Positions 35,601 through 43,461 of a DNA stretch of 64,000 nucleotides are shown piece after piece. Both the position numbers and the translations under genes were made by a program. Position 1 is the first letter of the stretch. Every line of letters starts with the position of its first letter. This DNA is from Oceanospirillum sp048265165. GTDB lineage: Bacteria > Pseudomonadota > Gammaproteobacteria > Pseudomonadales > Halomonadaceae. A model generated the notes under the pieces. It did not search any database. It was not told the DNA's origin and saw nothing but the letters and a program-made list of their open reading frames with translations. The stretch spans positions 181,671-245,670 of the forward strand of contig NZ_JBLXCD010000005.1 in assembly GCF_048265165.1 (NCBI RefSeq), given 5' to 3'.

Positions 35601-36607
35601 ATATCGACAGCTCACTAAAAGCCGCTGAAGAATTGCTCAGCACCCTATTGGACATATCTAAGTTAGATGCGGGTGCACTGCAACCAAACATCAGTACTTT
35701 TTACCTGGCCGATATTCTTAAGCCTCTTAAGGCAGAGTTCGGTGTAATGGCTAATGATCGCGGCCTGCAATTCAGCACGGTCGGTAGTCAGGTCGTTGTT
35801 CGCAGTGATAGCCAGATGCTGAGAAGAATTGTCCAGAATTTCTTATCAAATTCTGCCCGTTACACTCAGCATGGAAAAATTTTACTGGGTTGTCGGAGGG
35901 TTAAAAATGGTGTCCGAATAGAAGTCTGGGATACAGGCCCAGGCATCCCCGAAGAGAAGCTCTCTGAAATTTTCCAGGAGTTTAAACGTCTGGACCACCC
36001 TGAACGTCACAATAAAGAGGGTGAAAAAGGTCTTGGACTTGGACTCTCTATTGCCGAGCGCATGAGTCGAGTGCTGGATCACAAACTTCAGGTTAGATCA
36101 TGGCCCGGTGAAGGCACTGTATTTAGCGTAGAGGTTCCCTTAGGTAAACCTGAAGACCTTCCAAAGGAGCAAAGCGAAAAAAGTGCAAGCCTATCCTCAA
36201 AACGCCAGCGCAATAACCCACTGGCAGGTCTGCATATTCTCTGCATAGATAACGAGCCCCTGATCCTGGAGGGCATGGAAGCGATGCTCAGTAATTGGGA
36301 CTGTCGCGTGAGTAAAGCCACAACCATTGGTGGAGCAAAATCGGCCATCCGAAATTCAGGCATACCAGATATTGTTCTGGCGGACTATCACTTGGATAAC
36401 GATGTCACAGGCGTCATGGCCCTATCAGCGCTTAACGAAGCAAGGCATGAGCAGATTCCCGGTATTATGATTACAGCCGACAGAACTGAAACCGTTGCAG
36501 AAGAGATCAAGCGGGAGGGCTACACCCTGCTGCATAAACCACTTAAGCCAGCACCACTCAGGGCTATGGTCACCCGCATCCTAAAAAGCCAAAAACTGAA
36601 ACAGTGA
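32666..36607 (+). CDS. crbS: Hybrid sensor histidine kinase with symporter domain (CrbS-like)
   Basis: 1313 residues: an SSF symporter-like membrane domain (1 to about 520), a linker/STAC region, PAS domains near 651-760 and 785-900, a coiled coil, HisKA with SHDLLQPLNAARLF (H near 946), HATPase with NFLSNSARYT, DTGPGIPEEKL and GLGLGLSIAER, and a C-terminal receiver (D near 1238 in LADYHLDND). CrbS with CrbR controls acs and acetate use in Vibrio and Pseudomonas. The adjacent crbR, acs and symporter genes support that name over CbrA or NahK. It may sense substrate through its transport domain. Confidence 0.9.
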   Translation: MFQGWILVTISLIYIAILFSIAWWGDAKAKRSKARLTSRRPFVYSLALGVYCTSWTFYGTVGQATHSSWTYLSIFLGPIIMYVLFSGLIRKIIRVSKKQNITSIADFISSRYGKTQSLAILVTLIALVGTLPYIALQLKAVTMSYNVITSYPAPLTNSSVEFFSDTGFYVAIMMAIFAIIFGTRNVDATEHHDGLVLAIAFESIIKLLAFIVVGASITYGMFNGFNDLLTHARYYLEIEKELNKDPISNGFLAQTLLAMLAILCLPRQFHMAVVENTHVEDARTSRWVFPAYLVAISFFVLPIAAAGLLIFPDGTVEPDTFVLTLPMAAQQGGLTLLSFIGGFSAATSMVILATIAISIMVSNDIVIPLLLKFRWSGSTSHHDFGQLVLRIRRITIIGVLALAYLTYLAIAEFNSLAATGLLSFAAVAQFGPALIGGMYWKRGNRYGALVGMSSGILIWAYTMLLPSLANAGWLESNIFVDGPMGIYWLRPEALFGANLDFLTHGVAFSLGINLILYIAVSNITRQRVIDRIQASAFIDSIDTRNTKSARPWMGSTSVGDLMALCERFLEPEAVDKAFSDYFLRNNKESFRPDDRASIEVIQFTERLLTGVLGASSARIVINSALQGKEIQISDVISIVDEASQVLEFNRALLQATIENVSQGISVVDHNLRLVVWNQHYLDLFNFPDNLIRVGEPIENIFRFNAQTGEYGLGDPEDQVQQLLDNIRYGEPHRYIRYRKDGTVLDVEGNPMPGGGFVYTYQDITQQKQTEEALIQSENNIRIYTDNVPALIAYFDTELRYLFTNKAYEEAMSVDRTTIIGQPIYKVLSLTQYEARRPYIERVLQGERTIFELEHILDNGRMRYGLVTYTPHKNDQGEILGFFSLYQDITERRKAEIALKETNETLEERVKERTQELSDLNQDLMQAKQTSEQANASKTRFLAAASHDLLQPLNAARLFTSALAHQVKEENPDQYRMTRNIDSSLKAAEELLSTLLDISKLDAGALQPNISTFYLADILKPLKAEFGVMANDRGLQFSTVGSQVVVRSDSQMLRRIVQNFLSNSARYTQHGKILLGCRRVKNGVRIEVWDTGPGIPEEKLSEIFQEFKRLDHPERHNKEGEKGLGLGLSIAERMSRVLDHKLQVRSWPGEGTVFSVEVPLGKPEDLPKEQSEKSASLSSKRQRNNPLAGLHILCIDNEPLILEGMEAMLSNWDCRVSKATTIGGAKSAIRNSGIPDIVLADYHLDNDVTGVMALSALNEARHEQIPGIMITADRTETVAEEIKREGYTLLHKPLKPAPLRAMVTRILKSQKLKQ

Positions 36608-36626
36608 TCAACAATGCATGAACATG

Positions 36627-36654
36627 AAAAAGCCGCTAAAAATAGCGGCTTTTC
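36627..36654. terminator. Bidirectional terminator between crbS and crbR
   Basis: An 11-bp stem AAAAGCCGCTA/TAGCGGCTTTT with a 4-nt loop, between two convergent genes. A and T runs on both sides serve both strands. Confidence 0.9.
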
Positions 36655-36682
36655 ATCAGTAGGGGTCTAGGGGTTACAGCGC

Positions 36683-37345
36683 TTAATCAGCAACCTTTGG
36701 CGGCTCAACCTCAAGCTGCTTAGCTGCAATTACCGCCTGAGTACGACTGTGCACACCCAATTTACGCAAAATAGCCGTTACATGCGCCTTAATAGTGGCT
36801 TCAGAGACATTAAGCTCATAAGCAATCTGCTTATTCAGCAAGCCTTCAGTAAGCATATTCAGTACACGGAACTGTTGCGGAGTCAGTGTTGAGAGTGCTT
36901 CAGCAAAACGAGCCTGTTCTTCACTGACTTCACTCAGTGTTTCAGAGATCTCAGGCGGAAGCCACACTTCACCATTGAGCACTTCTTCAATCGCTTCAGC
37001 GATGGTCTCCAATGAAGACGATTTAGGAATAAAGCCGGATGAGCCAAAATCAATCGCTCGCTGGATCACGATAGGCTCTTCAGTACCAGAGACAACAATC
37101 ACGGGAATAGCAGGACACTGCCCCCGCAGAAAAACCAAACCAGAGAAACCATGCGCTCCAGGCATATGCAGATCCAACAGGATAAGGTCTGCATCGGAAT
37201 TGTTACTGGCTGCGGTCTGCACAGCCTCCATATCTTCGGCCTCAACAATCTCGGCTTCAGGTGCTACCTGCTTTACCGCTTGCTGCAGCGCGGCACGAAA
37301 TAATGGATGATCGTCAGCAATAATGATCTTCTGTGCTAATGCCAT
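36683..37345 (-). CDS. crbR: LuxR-type response regulator (CrbR-like)
   Basis: 220 residues: a receiver domain with the phosphoacceptor Asp in LILLDLHMPG (near residue 57), and a C-terminal LuxR/FixJ helix-turn-helix (LTPQQFRVLNMLTEGLLNKQIAYELNVSEATIKAHVTAILRKLGVHSR). It is convergent with the CrbS-like kinase and downstream of acs, as in known CrbSR loci, where CrbR activates acs. A strong GGAGGAG site precedes the ATG. Confidence 0.9.
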   Translation of the reverse strand: MALAQKIIIADDHPLFRAALQQAVKQVAPEAEIVEAEDMEAVQTAASNNSDADLILLDLHMPGAHGFSGLVFLRGQCPAIPVIVVSGTEEPIVIQRAIDFGSSGFIPKSSSLETIAEAIEEVLNGEVWLPPEISETLSEVSEEQARFAEALSTLTPQQFRVLNMLTEGLLNKQIAYELNVSEATIKAHVTAILRKLGVHSRTQAVIAAKQLEVEPPKVAD

Positions 37346-37432
37346 TAATCTCCTCCAACTCCCTGCTAATCTTATATTTTTTCACTCTTATTTGCTGATC
37401 AATAATACCTTATTGTTGACACTTTTGCCTGC

Positions 37433-37475
37433 AAAAAAAAGCTCCCATGTGCTAATCACACGGGAGCTTTTCGTC
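37433..37475 (-). terminator. Terminator after acs
   Basis: An 11-bp stem with one mismatch (GCTCCCATGTG/CACACGGGAGC) and a long A-run on the left, giving a U-tract on the minus strand. It separates acs from crbR. Confidence 0.85.
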
Positions 37476-37507
37476 TTTTCGACTACAAAAGTCGTGAATC
37501 GAAGCGA

Positions 37508-39457
37508 TTAACGGTTCAGGCGGGACTCAATCAGATTATCGACAACACCTGGATCAGCCAGCGTTGAGGTATCCCCTAAACCATCACATTCATTCGCAGC
37601 AATCTTGCGCAAAATTCGGCGCATAATCTTGCCGGAACGTGTTTTAGGCAGGCCATCGGAGAACTGAATCAGATCCGGAGTAGCAATTGGGCCAATCTCT
37701 TTACGAACCCACTTCACCAGCTCTTTACGCAGATCTTCAGACTCATCAACGCCATCATTCAATGTTATATAGATGTAGATACCCTGGCCTTTAATCTCAT
37801 GGGGATAGCCCACAACAGCAGCTTCAGCAACATCTTTGTGTGCAACCATAGCGCTTTCAATTTCAGCCGTGCCCATGCGGTGACCGGATACATTCAGAAC
37901 ATCATCAACACGGCCGGTAATCCAGAAATAACCATCTTCATCACGGCGCGCACCATCACCAGTAAAGTATGTGCCAGGATAAGTACTGAAATAAGTCTGA
38001 ACGAAACGCTCATGATCACCCCAGATAGTACGAGCCTGACCAGGCCAGCTATCCTGGAGAATCAAACCACCTTCAGTCGCGCCTTCCAGCTCAGTTCCCT
38101 GACCATCAACCAACGCAGGCTGAACACCAAAGAACGGCAGTGTTGCAGAGCCCGGTTTCAAATCCGTTGCTCCCGGCAACGGAGAGATCAGAATCCCACC
38201 GGTTTCGGTCTGCCACCAAGTATCAACAATTGGGCAGTTACCGTTACCGATATTTTTGTGATACCACTCCCAGGCTTCAGGGTTAATAGGCTCACCCACA
38301 GAACCCAGCAGACGCAAAGAATCACGCTTACTATCGCCCATTACGTCATCGCCCTGGGCCATTAATGCACGAACTGCGGTCGGTGCCGTGTATAAAATAT
38401 TGACGTTGTGCTTATCAACCACATCACCAAAGCGACTGTGAGATGGATAAGAAGGCACACCTTCAAACATCAGAGTAGTTGCACCATTAGACAGAGGACC
38501 ATAAAGGATGTAACTGTGACCCGTAATCCAACCTACATCAGCTGTACACCAGTAAACATCACCCTCTTTGTAATCAAAGATATATTGGTGCGTCATGGAT
38601 GCATAAACCATGTAACCACCGGTCGTATGCTTAAGGCCTTTAGGCGCACCGGTAGAGCCGGAGGTGTACAGAATAAACAACGGATCTTCTGCCCCCATCT
38701 CTTCCGGAGGACAAATATCAGAAGCCCCTTTATAGATGTCGTGATACCAGACATCCCGGTGATCATGCCAAGCAATATCACCGCCAGTGCATTGAACCAC
38801 AACGACTTTTTCAACCGTCTTAACTTGCGGATTAGTCAGCGCTTCATCCACGTTCTCTTTCAGAGGAACTGCTTTGCCACCACGACGTCCCTGATCGGCT
38901 GTAATCACAATACGGGAGTCAGAGTTAATGATACGCCCAGCAATTGCATCCGGGGAGAAGCCACCAAATACAACGGAGTGAACCGCACCGATACGAGCAC
39001 AGGCCAGCATCGCAACAGCAGCCTCAGGGATCATAGGCATATAGATAGTCACCACATCCCCTTTACGAACGCCCTGGCTTTTCAGCGCGTTCGAGAACTT
39101 ACATACACGAGTATACAGATCACGATAAGTAATATTCTCAGATTGCTCAGGGTTGTCACCCTCCCAGATAATAGCAACCTGATCACCGCGGGTTTCCAGG
39201 TGGCGATCCAGACAGTTAGCACTGGCGTTCAGAGTACCATCTTCAAACCAGTTGATATCGACATTATGAGTATCAAAACTTACATTCTTAACTTTGGTGA
39301 AAGGCTTCATCCAGTCAATACGCTGGCCGTGTTCAGCCCAGAATGCATCTGGCTGTTCAACAGACTGTTTATACATCTCTTCATACTTCGCTTTATTGAT
39401 CAAAGCATTTGAAGCCACGTCTGCTGGAACTGGGTACACTTTTTGTTGTTCGCTCAT
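37508..39457 (-). CDS. acs: Acetyl-CoA synthetase
   Basis: Acs activates acetate through acetyl-AMP to acetyl-CoA. 649 residues, the usual length. The nucleotide motif is YTSGSTGAPKG, VDTWWQTETGG is the A5 core, and the C-terminal PKTRSGKIMRRILR carries the catalytic Lys that is acetylated in regulation. The start ATG has AGGA about 10 nt upstream. With the symporters and CrbS/CrbR it forms the acetate uptake and activation module. Confidence 0.98.
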   Translation of the reverse strand: MSEQQKVYPVPADVASNALINKAKYEEMYKQSVEQPDAFWAEHGQRIDWMKPFTKVKNVSFDTHNVDINWFEDGTLNASANCLDRHLETRGDQVAIIWEGDNPEQSENITYRDLYTRVCKFSNALKSQGVRKGDVVTIYMPMIPEAAVAMLACARIGAVHSVVFGGFSPDAIAGRIINSDSRIVITADQGRRGGKAVPLKENVDEALTNPQVKTVEKVVVVQCTGGDIAWHDHRDVWYHDIYKGASDICPPEEMGAEDPLFILYTSGSTGAPKGLKHTTGGYMVYASMTHQYIFDYKEGDVYWCTADVGWITGHSYILYGPLSNGATTLMFEGVPSYPSHSRFGDVVDKHNVNILYTAPTAVRALMAQGDDVMGDSKRDSLRLLGSVGEPINPEAWEWYHKNIGNGNCPIVDTWWQTETGGILISPLPGATDLKPGSATLPFFGVQPALVDGQGTELEGATEGGLILQDSWPGQARTIWGDHERFVQTYFSTYPGTYFTGDGARRDEDGYFWITGRVDDVLNVSGHRMGTAEIESAMVAHKDVAEAAVVGYPHEIKGQGIYIYITLNDGVDESEDLRKELVKWVRKEIGPIATPDLIQFSDGLPKTRSGKIMRRILRKIAANECDGLGDTSTLADPGVVDNLIESRLNR

Positions 39458-39809
39458 CTAAATCCTGCCTCTGTGCCTGTAAAGAAAAGAAACCCCGGGC
39501 GCTTTATTTTTATGATGCGGAGGTAAACAAAACAACCTCACCCGGAATACATATTCGATGCAAAGTTATACTGGGCTGAGAGACGCGAAAACATTAGACC
39601 TTGGTAGCACTATTTTTTCCTTAAAAATCAATGAGTTATAAATAGCCTTTCCTTTTGTGACCATATAGCCATTTCCGGTTTCATTTTCTCGCAGGTGCAC
39701 AACAAGCTTTCATTCGACTTTCGGGTCATACAATCATCTGCCCTATAAAGTAAAACGGGTTATAACAACTGCCTGCTGTAACCCCCTCTTGAAAGCCCTA
39801 GGGGGCGTT
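39458..39809. other. Intergenic region between acs and sprT
   Basis: About 350 bp without a gene. It carries the acs promoter on the minus strand; I cannot place the start site or a CrbR site by eye. A short hairpin with a CCCCCT/AGGGGG stem lies near 39782-39806, next to the sprT stop, but lacks a clear U-tract. Confidence 0.5.
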
Positions 39810-40376
39810 TTACAACCCTTTTTTCTCTTTAAAAACCAACTCTTGACGACAAGTGCGACATAAGTATTTGATTCCCTGAGCAATTTTCTTGTGACGGCGA
39901 ATCGTCAACCCATGGGCCCGCTCTGGACAACCACAGTGATAGATATAATCCTGTTTCGCGGTTTTAGTAACATCATATTGATGAGTTGTTTTAGCAGGGA
40001 CACCTAATACCTGTTCCATAACAGCCTGCCACTCCCGTCCATGGGGTTTAATCTGATGGCCAAATTCCCGAAACGCCACTAAGTGTGCCAGCTCATGCGG
40101 TACTACATTGATCATAAAATCCTGATAGTTTTCCGCCATAAGGGCTAAATTGAACCTCAGCTTCCAGCGCTGAAGATAAGCCTGCCCAGCACACTTTCCT
40201 CTCAGGCTCAGATCCAGCTCCGGCACCGGATAAGTTTTCCCGAAGTAAGTTTCTACCTTTTCCATCCAATAGATCAGACCAAAACGCAGTGCAACTTCCG
40301 CCTGCACTTTATCTCCTGGATCGGGGCATACCGGCAGTGCCCGAGAATGTTCTTTCAATAATATTTCTGCTTGCAC
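39810..40376 (-). CDS. sprT: SprT family zinc metalloprotease-like protein
   Basis: 188 residues. The HExxH motif is in VPHELAHLVAFREFG, with a further His (GHQIKPHGREW). The C-terminus has a zinc ribbon (YHCGCPERAHG and YLCRTCRQELVF). SprT-like domains in SPRTN act on DNA-protein crosslinks; the bacterial role is unproven. The start is GTG, chosen because AAGGA lies 6 nt before it. Stand-alone gene. Confidence 0.92.
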   Translation of the reverse strand: MQAEILLKEHSRALPVCPDPGDKVQAEVALRFGLIYWMEKVETYFGKTYPVPELDLSLRGKCAGQAYLQRWKLRFNLALMAENYQDFMINVVPHELAHLVAFREFGHQIKPHGREWQAVMEQVLGVPAKTTHQYDVTKTAKQDYIYHCGCPERAHGLTIRRHKKIAQGIKYLCRTCRQELVFKEKKGL

Positions 40377-40577
40377 ACAGTATCCTTGGCCATAGCTATT
40401 TTCTGAATAAATGTAAAATGGTCGCAGCTTGTCGATAAAATCTCAATTGCCTGCTAGCGGTCACCTATGACATTGGTACAATGGGCGTCATTTAATGGCC
40501 TTGGGTCTGCGCTCTGTGTGTCGCGCTATATTTTTGCACAGAAGCTTTTTACCGGGCCTCCCAGTTCAGAGGTAGTT

Positions 40578-41288
40578 ATGAAAGAAGAGTCTATCCCAGT
40601 AGCCGTTATCGACGATGCTACCCTGGATCAGCTGTATGATTTTCTGGAATCAGATCAGGTTGACCCTGAAGCGCTGGACATTATCGGCCTGCATGGCTTT
40701 ATGGTAGCCTTGGCGGTATGTCCCGACCCGGTCCCAACCGGAGAATGGCTACCGGTTGCATTTAACGGCATGCCAAAGTTCTCCAACTCAGACTCCGGAG
40801 CATTTGACGAAGAGACCGTCATCGGCTGGCTGGAAAGCATGCTGGAGCATACCCGCACTGTACTGTACCGTGGCCAAACTATCGAGTTGCCTTTTGAGCC
40901 AGAGCTGGAACAAGACGAAGTACTGGATGACAGCGAAATCAGCGCATGGTGCGCCGGTTTTGTTGAGGCTGTCATGATGCGTGAGGAAGTATGGTTTGGG
41001 CAGCATGAACAGGATGCCGCAGAACTGCTACTGCCCTTTATGGCAATCTCCTGTCTGTTTCCGGATGAAGAGCTTGACGATATTGTTGCCGACCTGGACA
41101 CGACGAACCGTTTAGCAGCTCAACTACCAGAAATTCTGGTAGACCTCTATCTGCTATTCCACGCACCAGCAGAAAAACCTTCTTCTTTCCCCGGAAAAGG
41201 CAAAGGAGGCTCAAAGGGTGGCGCTGGTAAGGCTGCTAGCGGTAAAGGCGGCCAAGGGAAAAACCGCCGGAGCGGCAAGCGTAAATAA
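40578..41288 (+). CDS. UPF0149/YecA family protein with Lys/Gly-rich tail
   Basis: 236 residues from the ATG at 40578 (AGAGG 7 nt upstream; a GTG/ATG-type extension to 40467 is possible but has no ribosome site). The core matches YecA/YgfB (LDIIGLHGFMVALAVCPDPVPTGEWLPVAF, LLPFMAISCLFPDEE). YecA of E. coli has a C-terminal SEC-C zinc motif; here that is replaced by about 30 residues of Gly, Lys, Ser and Arg. The basic tail could bind nucleic acid (inference). Confidence 0.85.
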   Translation: MKEESIPVAVIDDATLDQLYDFLESDQVDPEALDIIGLHGFMVALAVCPDPVPTGEWLPVAFNGMPKFSNSDSGAFDEETVIGWLESMLEHTRTVLYRGQTIELPFEPELEQDEVLDDSEISAWCAGFVEAVMMREEVWFGQHEQDAAELLLPFMAISCLFPDEELDDIVADLDTTNRLAAQLPEILVDLYLLFHAPAEKPSSFPGKGKGGSKGGAGKAASGKGGQGKNRRSGKRK

Positions 41289-41324
41289 ACCGGCCTTTCC
41301 TAGATTGAACCTTTAACAACGTAC

Positions 41325-41361
41325 AAAAAAGAGCGAGGGTTCGACAACCCCGCTCTTTTTT
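41325..41361. terminator. Bidirectional terminator between the YecA-family and ABC genes
   Basis: AGAGCG-A-GGGTT pairs with AACCC-CGCTCT around a 4-nt loop, with an A-run and a T-run outside. It serves the convergent pair. Confidence 0.9.
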
Positions 41362-41391
41362 ATCATCGTTTATATCGACCATTAATCTGGA

Positions 41392-43203
41392 TCAATGCTG
41401 CTGACGCTGGCCATAAAGCTTATGGTAGACCCCTTGCTGTTTCAGCAGCTCATCATGACGCCCTTCCTCAATGATTCGCCCATCATCAAAGACATAAACC
41501 CGGTCTGCTTGCTTCACAGCACTTAACCGGTGGGCGATGATAAGTGTGGTGCGCTCTTCCAGAAACGCCGCCATTGCCTCATGCAAACGGGCCTCGGTTT
41601 CCGTATCCAATGCTGAGGTAGCCTCATCCAAGATCACCACTTTCGGATCAGTCAGTATCATACGGGCAATCGCCAATCGTTGTTTCTGCCCTCCGGACAA
41701 TCGTAACCCCTTCTGCCCAACCAGGGTGTCAAGCCCGCCCTCCAGTTGCTCCACAAAGAATTTCAGCTGAGCAATCTCCAGGGCCTGCCAAAGCTTCTTA
41801 TCCCGTTGTTCGCGCCCCAGCGTAAGATTATCTCTGACCGTACCATTAAACATGGCCGGATGTTGCAGCACCGTCGCGACATGATTTCGTACCGGTAACA
41901 ACCCAATAGTCTCAATAGGAGCATCATCGTAAAATATCTGACCGGACTCCGGCTGATACAGCCCCAGGAGGGCCTGTACCAATGTCGACTTACCACCACC
42001 ACTGGTTCCCACCAAAGCAACCTTCTCACCGGGACGAATATCAAGGTTCACGCCCCTAAGCACGGGTTCATTATCGCCATACCTCAGGTGCAAGTCTCGA
42101 ATACAAATACCGGTTGTTACCTTGCCAGAAAAGGGGTCATTCACTTCAGGGTAGTCAGGCTCCTGCTGCAGCTTCAACAGATCATTAAGACGGCCAGTCG
42201 CCGCTTTGGCAGCAAACCAGGCGTACTGAATTCCCAGCACCTCCTGCACAGGCCCCATCATGAACCAAAGATACCCAAATACTGCCAGCATCTGCCCAAC
42301 TGAAAGATCTGAATAAAGCACCATTAGCATCGAGAGTGCGCGGAATATATCGAAACCAAAAAGAAAAACCAGAAAACTCAGCCGGCTGACAGCATCGCTT
42401 TTCCATTCGAAGTTGGCGGAGTGCTCTTTAACATCAAATGCCTTCCGTACAAGGCGCTTGATGTAATGTTCTTCACGATTACTGCTTCTCAATTGCTGCA
42501 CAACATCCAGCGTTTCTCCCAAGGCTGACTGGAAGGCTTCGAAAGCGGTATTTTGCGTCCTCTTTAGTTGCTTCACATGCTTTCCCAACCGCATGGTCAC
42601 CCAAACCACAACCGGGTTAAGCAGTAAAATAAAAAGCGCCAGCTGCCAGTGCATCCAAAAAAGAATCACAGCTGCACCTATCAGTGAAAGAAAAGCCACC
42701 ACAAAGCGACTGACAGAGCTACTGATAAAACGATCAATCGTGTCAACATCCGTCACCAGATGAGAGGCCACAGAACCAGCCCCAAGATGCTCATATTCTG
42801 CCATAGAGATCCGCTGTAGATGCCCCAGCAGACGCTTTCGCAGCATGAACACAATCTCTTTTGAAATCAGAGTGAATTGACGGGTTTGCCAGACATTCAG
42901 TACCAACGCTGCAGCACGCATCAGAACTGTCGCCAAAAGAACCACAACAATATAGGCAGCAGGCAGCTGCCAGTCCTGGGGCAAAAGGTCATTAATCGTC
43001 GCTGTAATCTGCCCGGGCTGGCTGAGTAGTACCTCATCCACAAGCAGAGGGATCAACAGCGGTAAAGGTACACTGAATAAAGTCGCCGCAATCGCGATCA
43101 GGTTCGCCAATATCAGGGACTTTTTATGTTGTCTGATGACTTGCCAAAGGGACTGAGGAGTAATCTCCTGCTGCATAAGAGAGCCTGCACTGTTATCAGT
43201 CAT
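41392..43203 (-). CDS. ABC exporter, fused permease and ATPase (MsbA-like)
   Basis: 603 residues from the ATG at 43203; a later ATG at 43176 has a somewhat better ribosome site (AGG), and an upstream TTG at 43251 is less likely. Six membrane helices (residues 20-310) precede the nucleotide-binding domain: Walker A GTSGGGKST, signature LSGGQKQRLAIAR, Walker B VVILDEATSALD and the H-loop IIAHRLSAV. A half-transporter acting as a homodimer; lipid or drug export is likely but the substrate is unknown. Divergent from plsB. Confidence 0.9.
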   Translation of the reverse strand: MTDNSAGSLMQQEITPQSLWQVIRQHKKSLILANLIAIAATLFSVPLPLLIPLLVDEVLLSQPGQITATINDLLPQDWQLPAAYIVVVLLATVLMRAAALVLNVWQTRQFTLISKEIVFMLRKRLLGHLQRISMAEYEHLGAGSVASHLVTDVDTIDRFISSSVSRFVVAFLSLIGAAVILFWMHWQLALFILLLNPVVVWVTMRLGKHVKQLKRTQNTAFEAFQSALGETLDVVQQLRSSNREEHYIKRLVRKAFDVKEHSANFEWKSDAVSRLSFLVFLFGFDIFRALSMLMVLYSDLSVGQMLAVFGYLWFMMGPVQEVLGIQYAWFAAKAATGRLNDLLKLQQEPDYPEVNDPFSGKVTTGICIRDLHLRYGDNEPVLRGVNLDIRPGEKVALVGTSGGGKSTLVQALLGLYQPESGQIFYDDAPIETIGLLPVRNHVATVLQHPAMFNGTVRDNLTLGREQRDKKLWQALEIAQLKFFVEQLEGGLDTLVGQKGLRLSGGQKQRLAIARMILTDPKVVILDEATSALDTETEARLHEAMAAFLEERTTLIIAHRLSAVKQADRVYVFDDGRIIEEGRHDELLKQQGVYHKLYGQRQQH

Positions 43204-43461
43204 CGTACATAATTCAAGGGTGTTATCTGTTTTGATCGACTCAGATTTCAAGTCAAAACTCCCATTTAATCCGGATGGGCTACTTCATGGTAATGAGTAG
43301 CAAATATTGAAAAACCGCCTTATAGCCCGAAAACAAACTTTATGCCTGCAATTCAAGTCTGGTGCGCCTAATCAGTTATAATCTGTTTAAGCTAGGTGGC
43401 GGTATCAGCACAACTCGCTACAAGGCACATACCACAGAATAACAACAGGAAGATGCCAACT

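Noticed and set aside
38408..39412. 334-codon frame opposite acs
   Set aside because: Lies wholly antisense to a clear acetyl-CoA synthetase; composition follows its codons, with no family resemblance.
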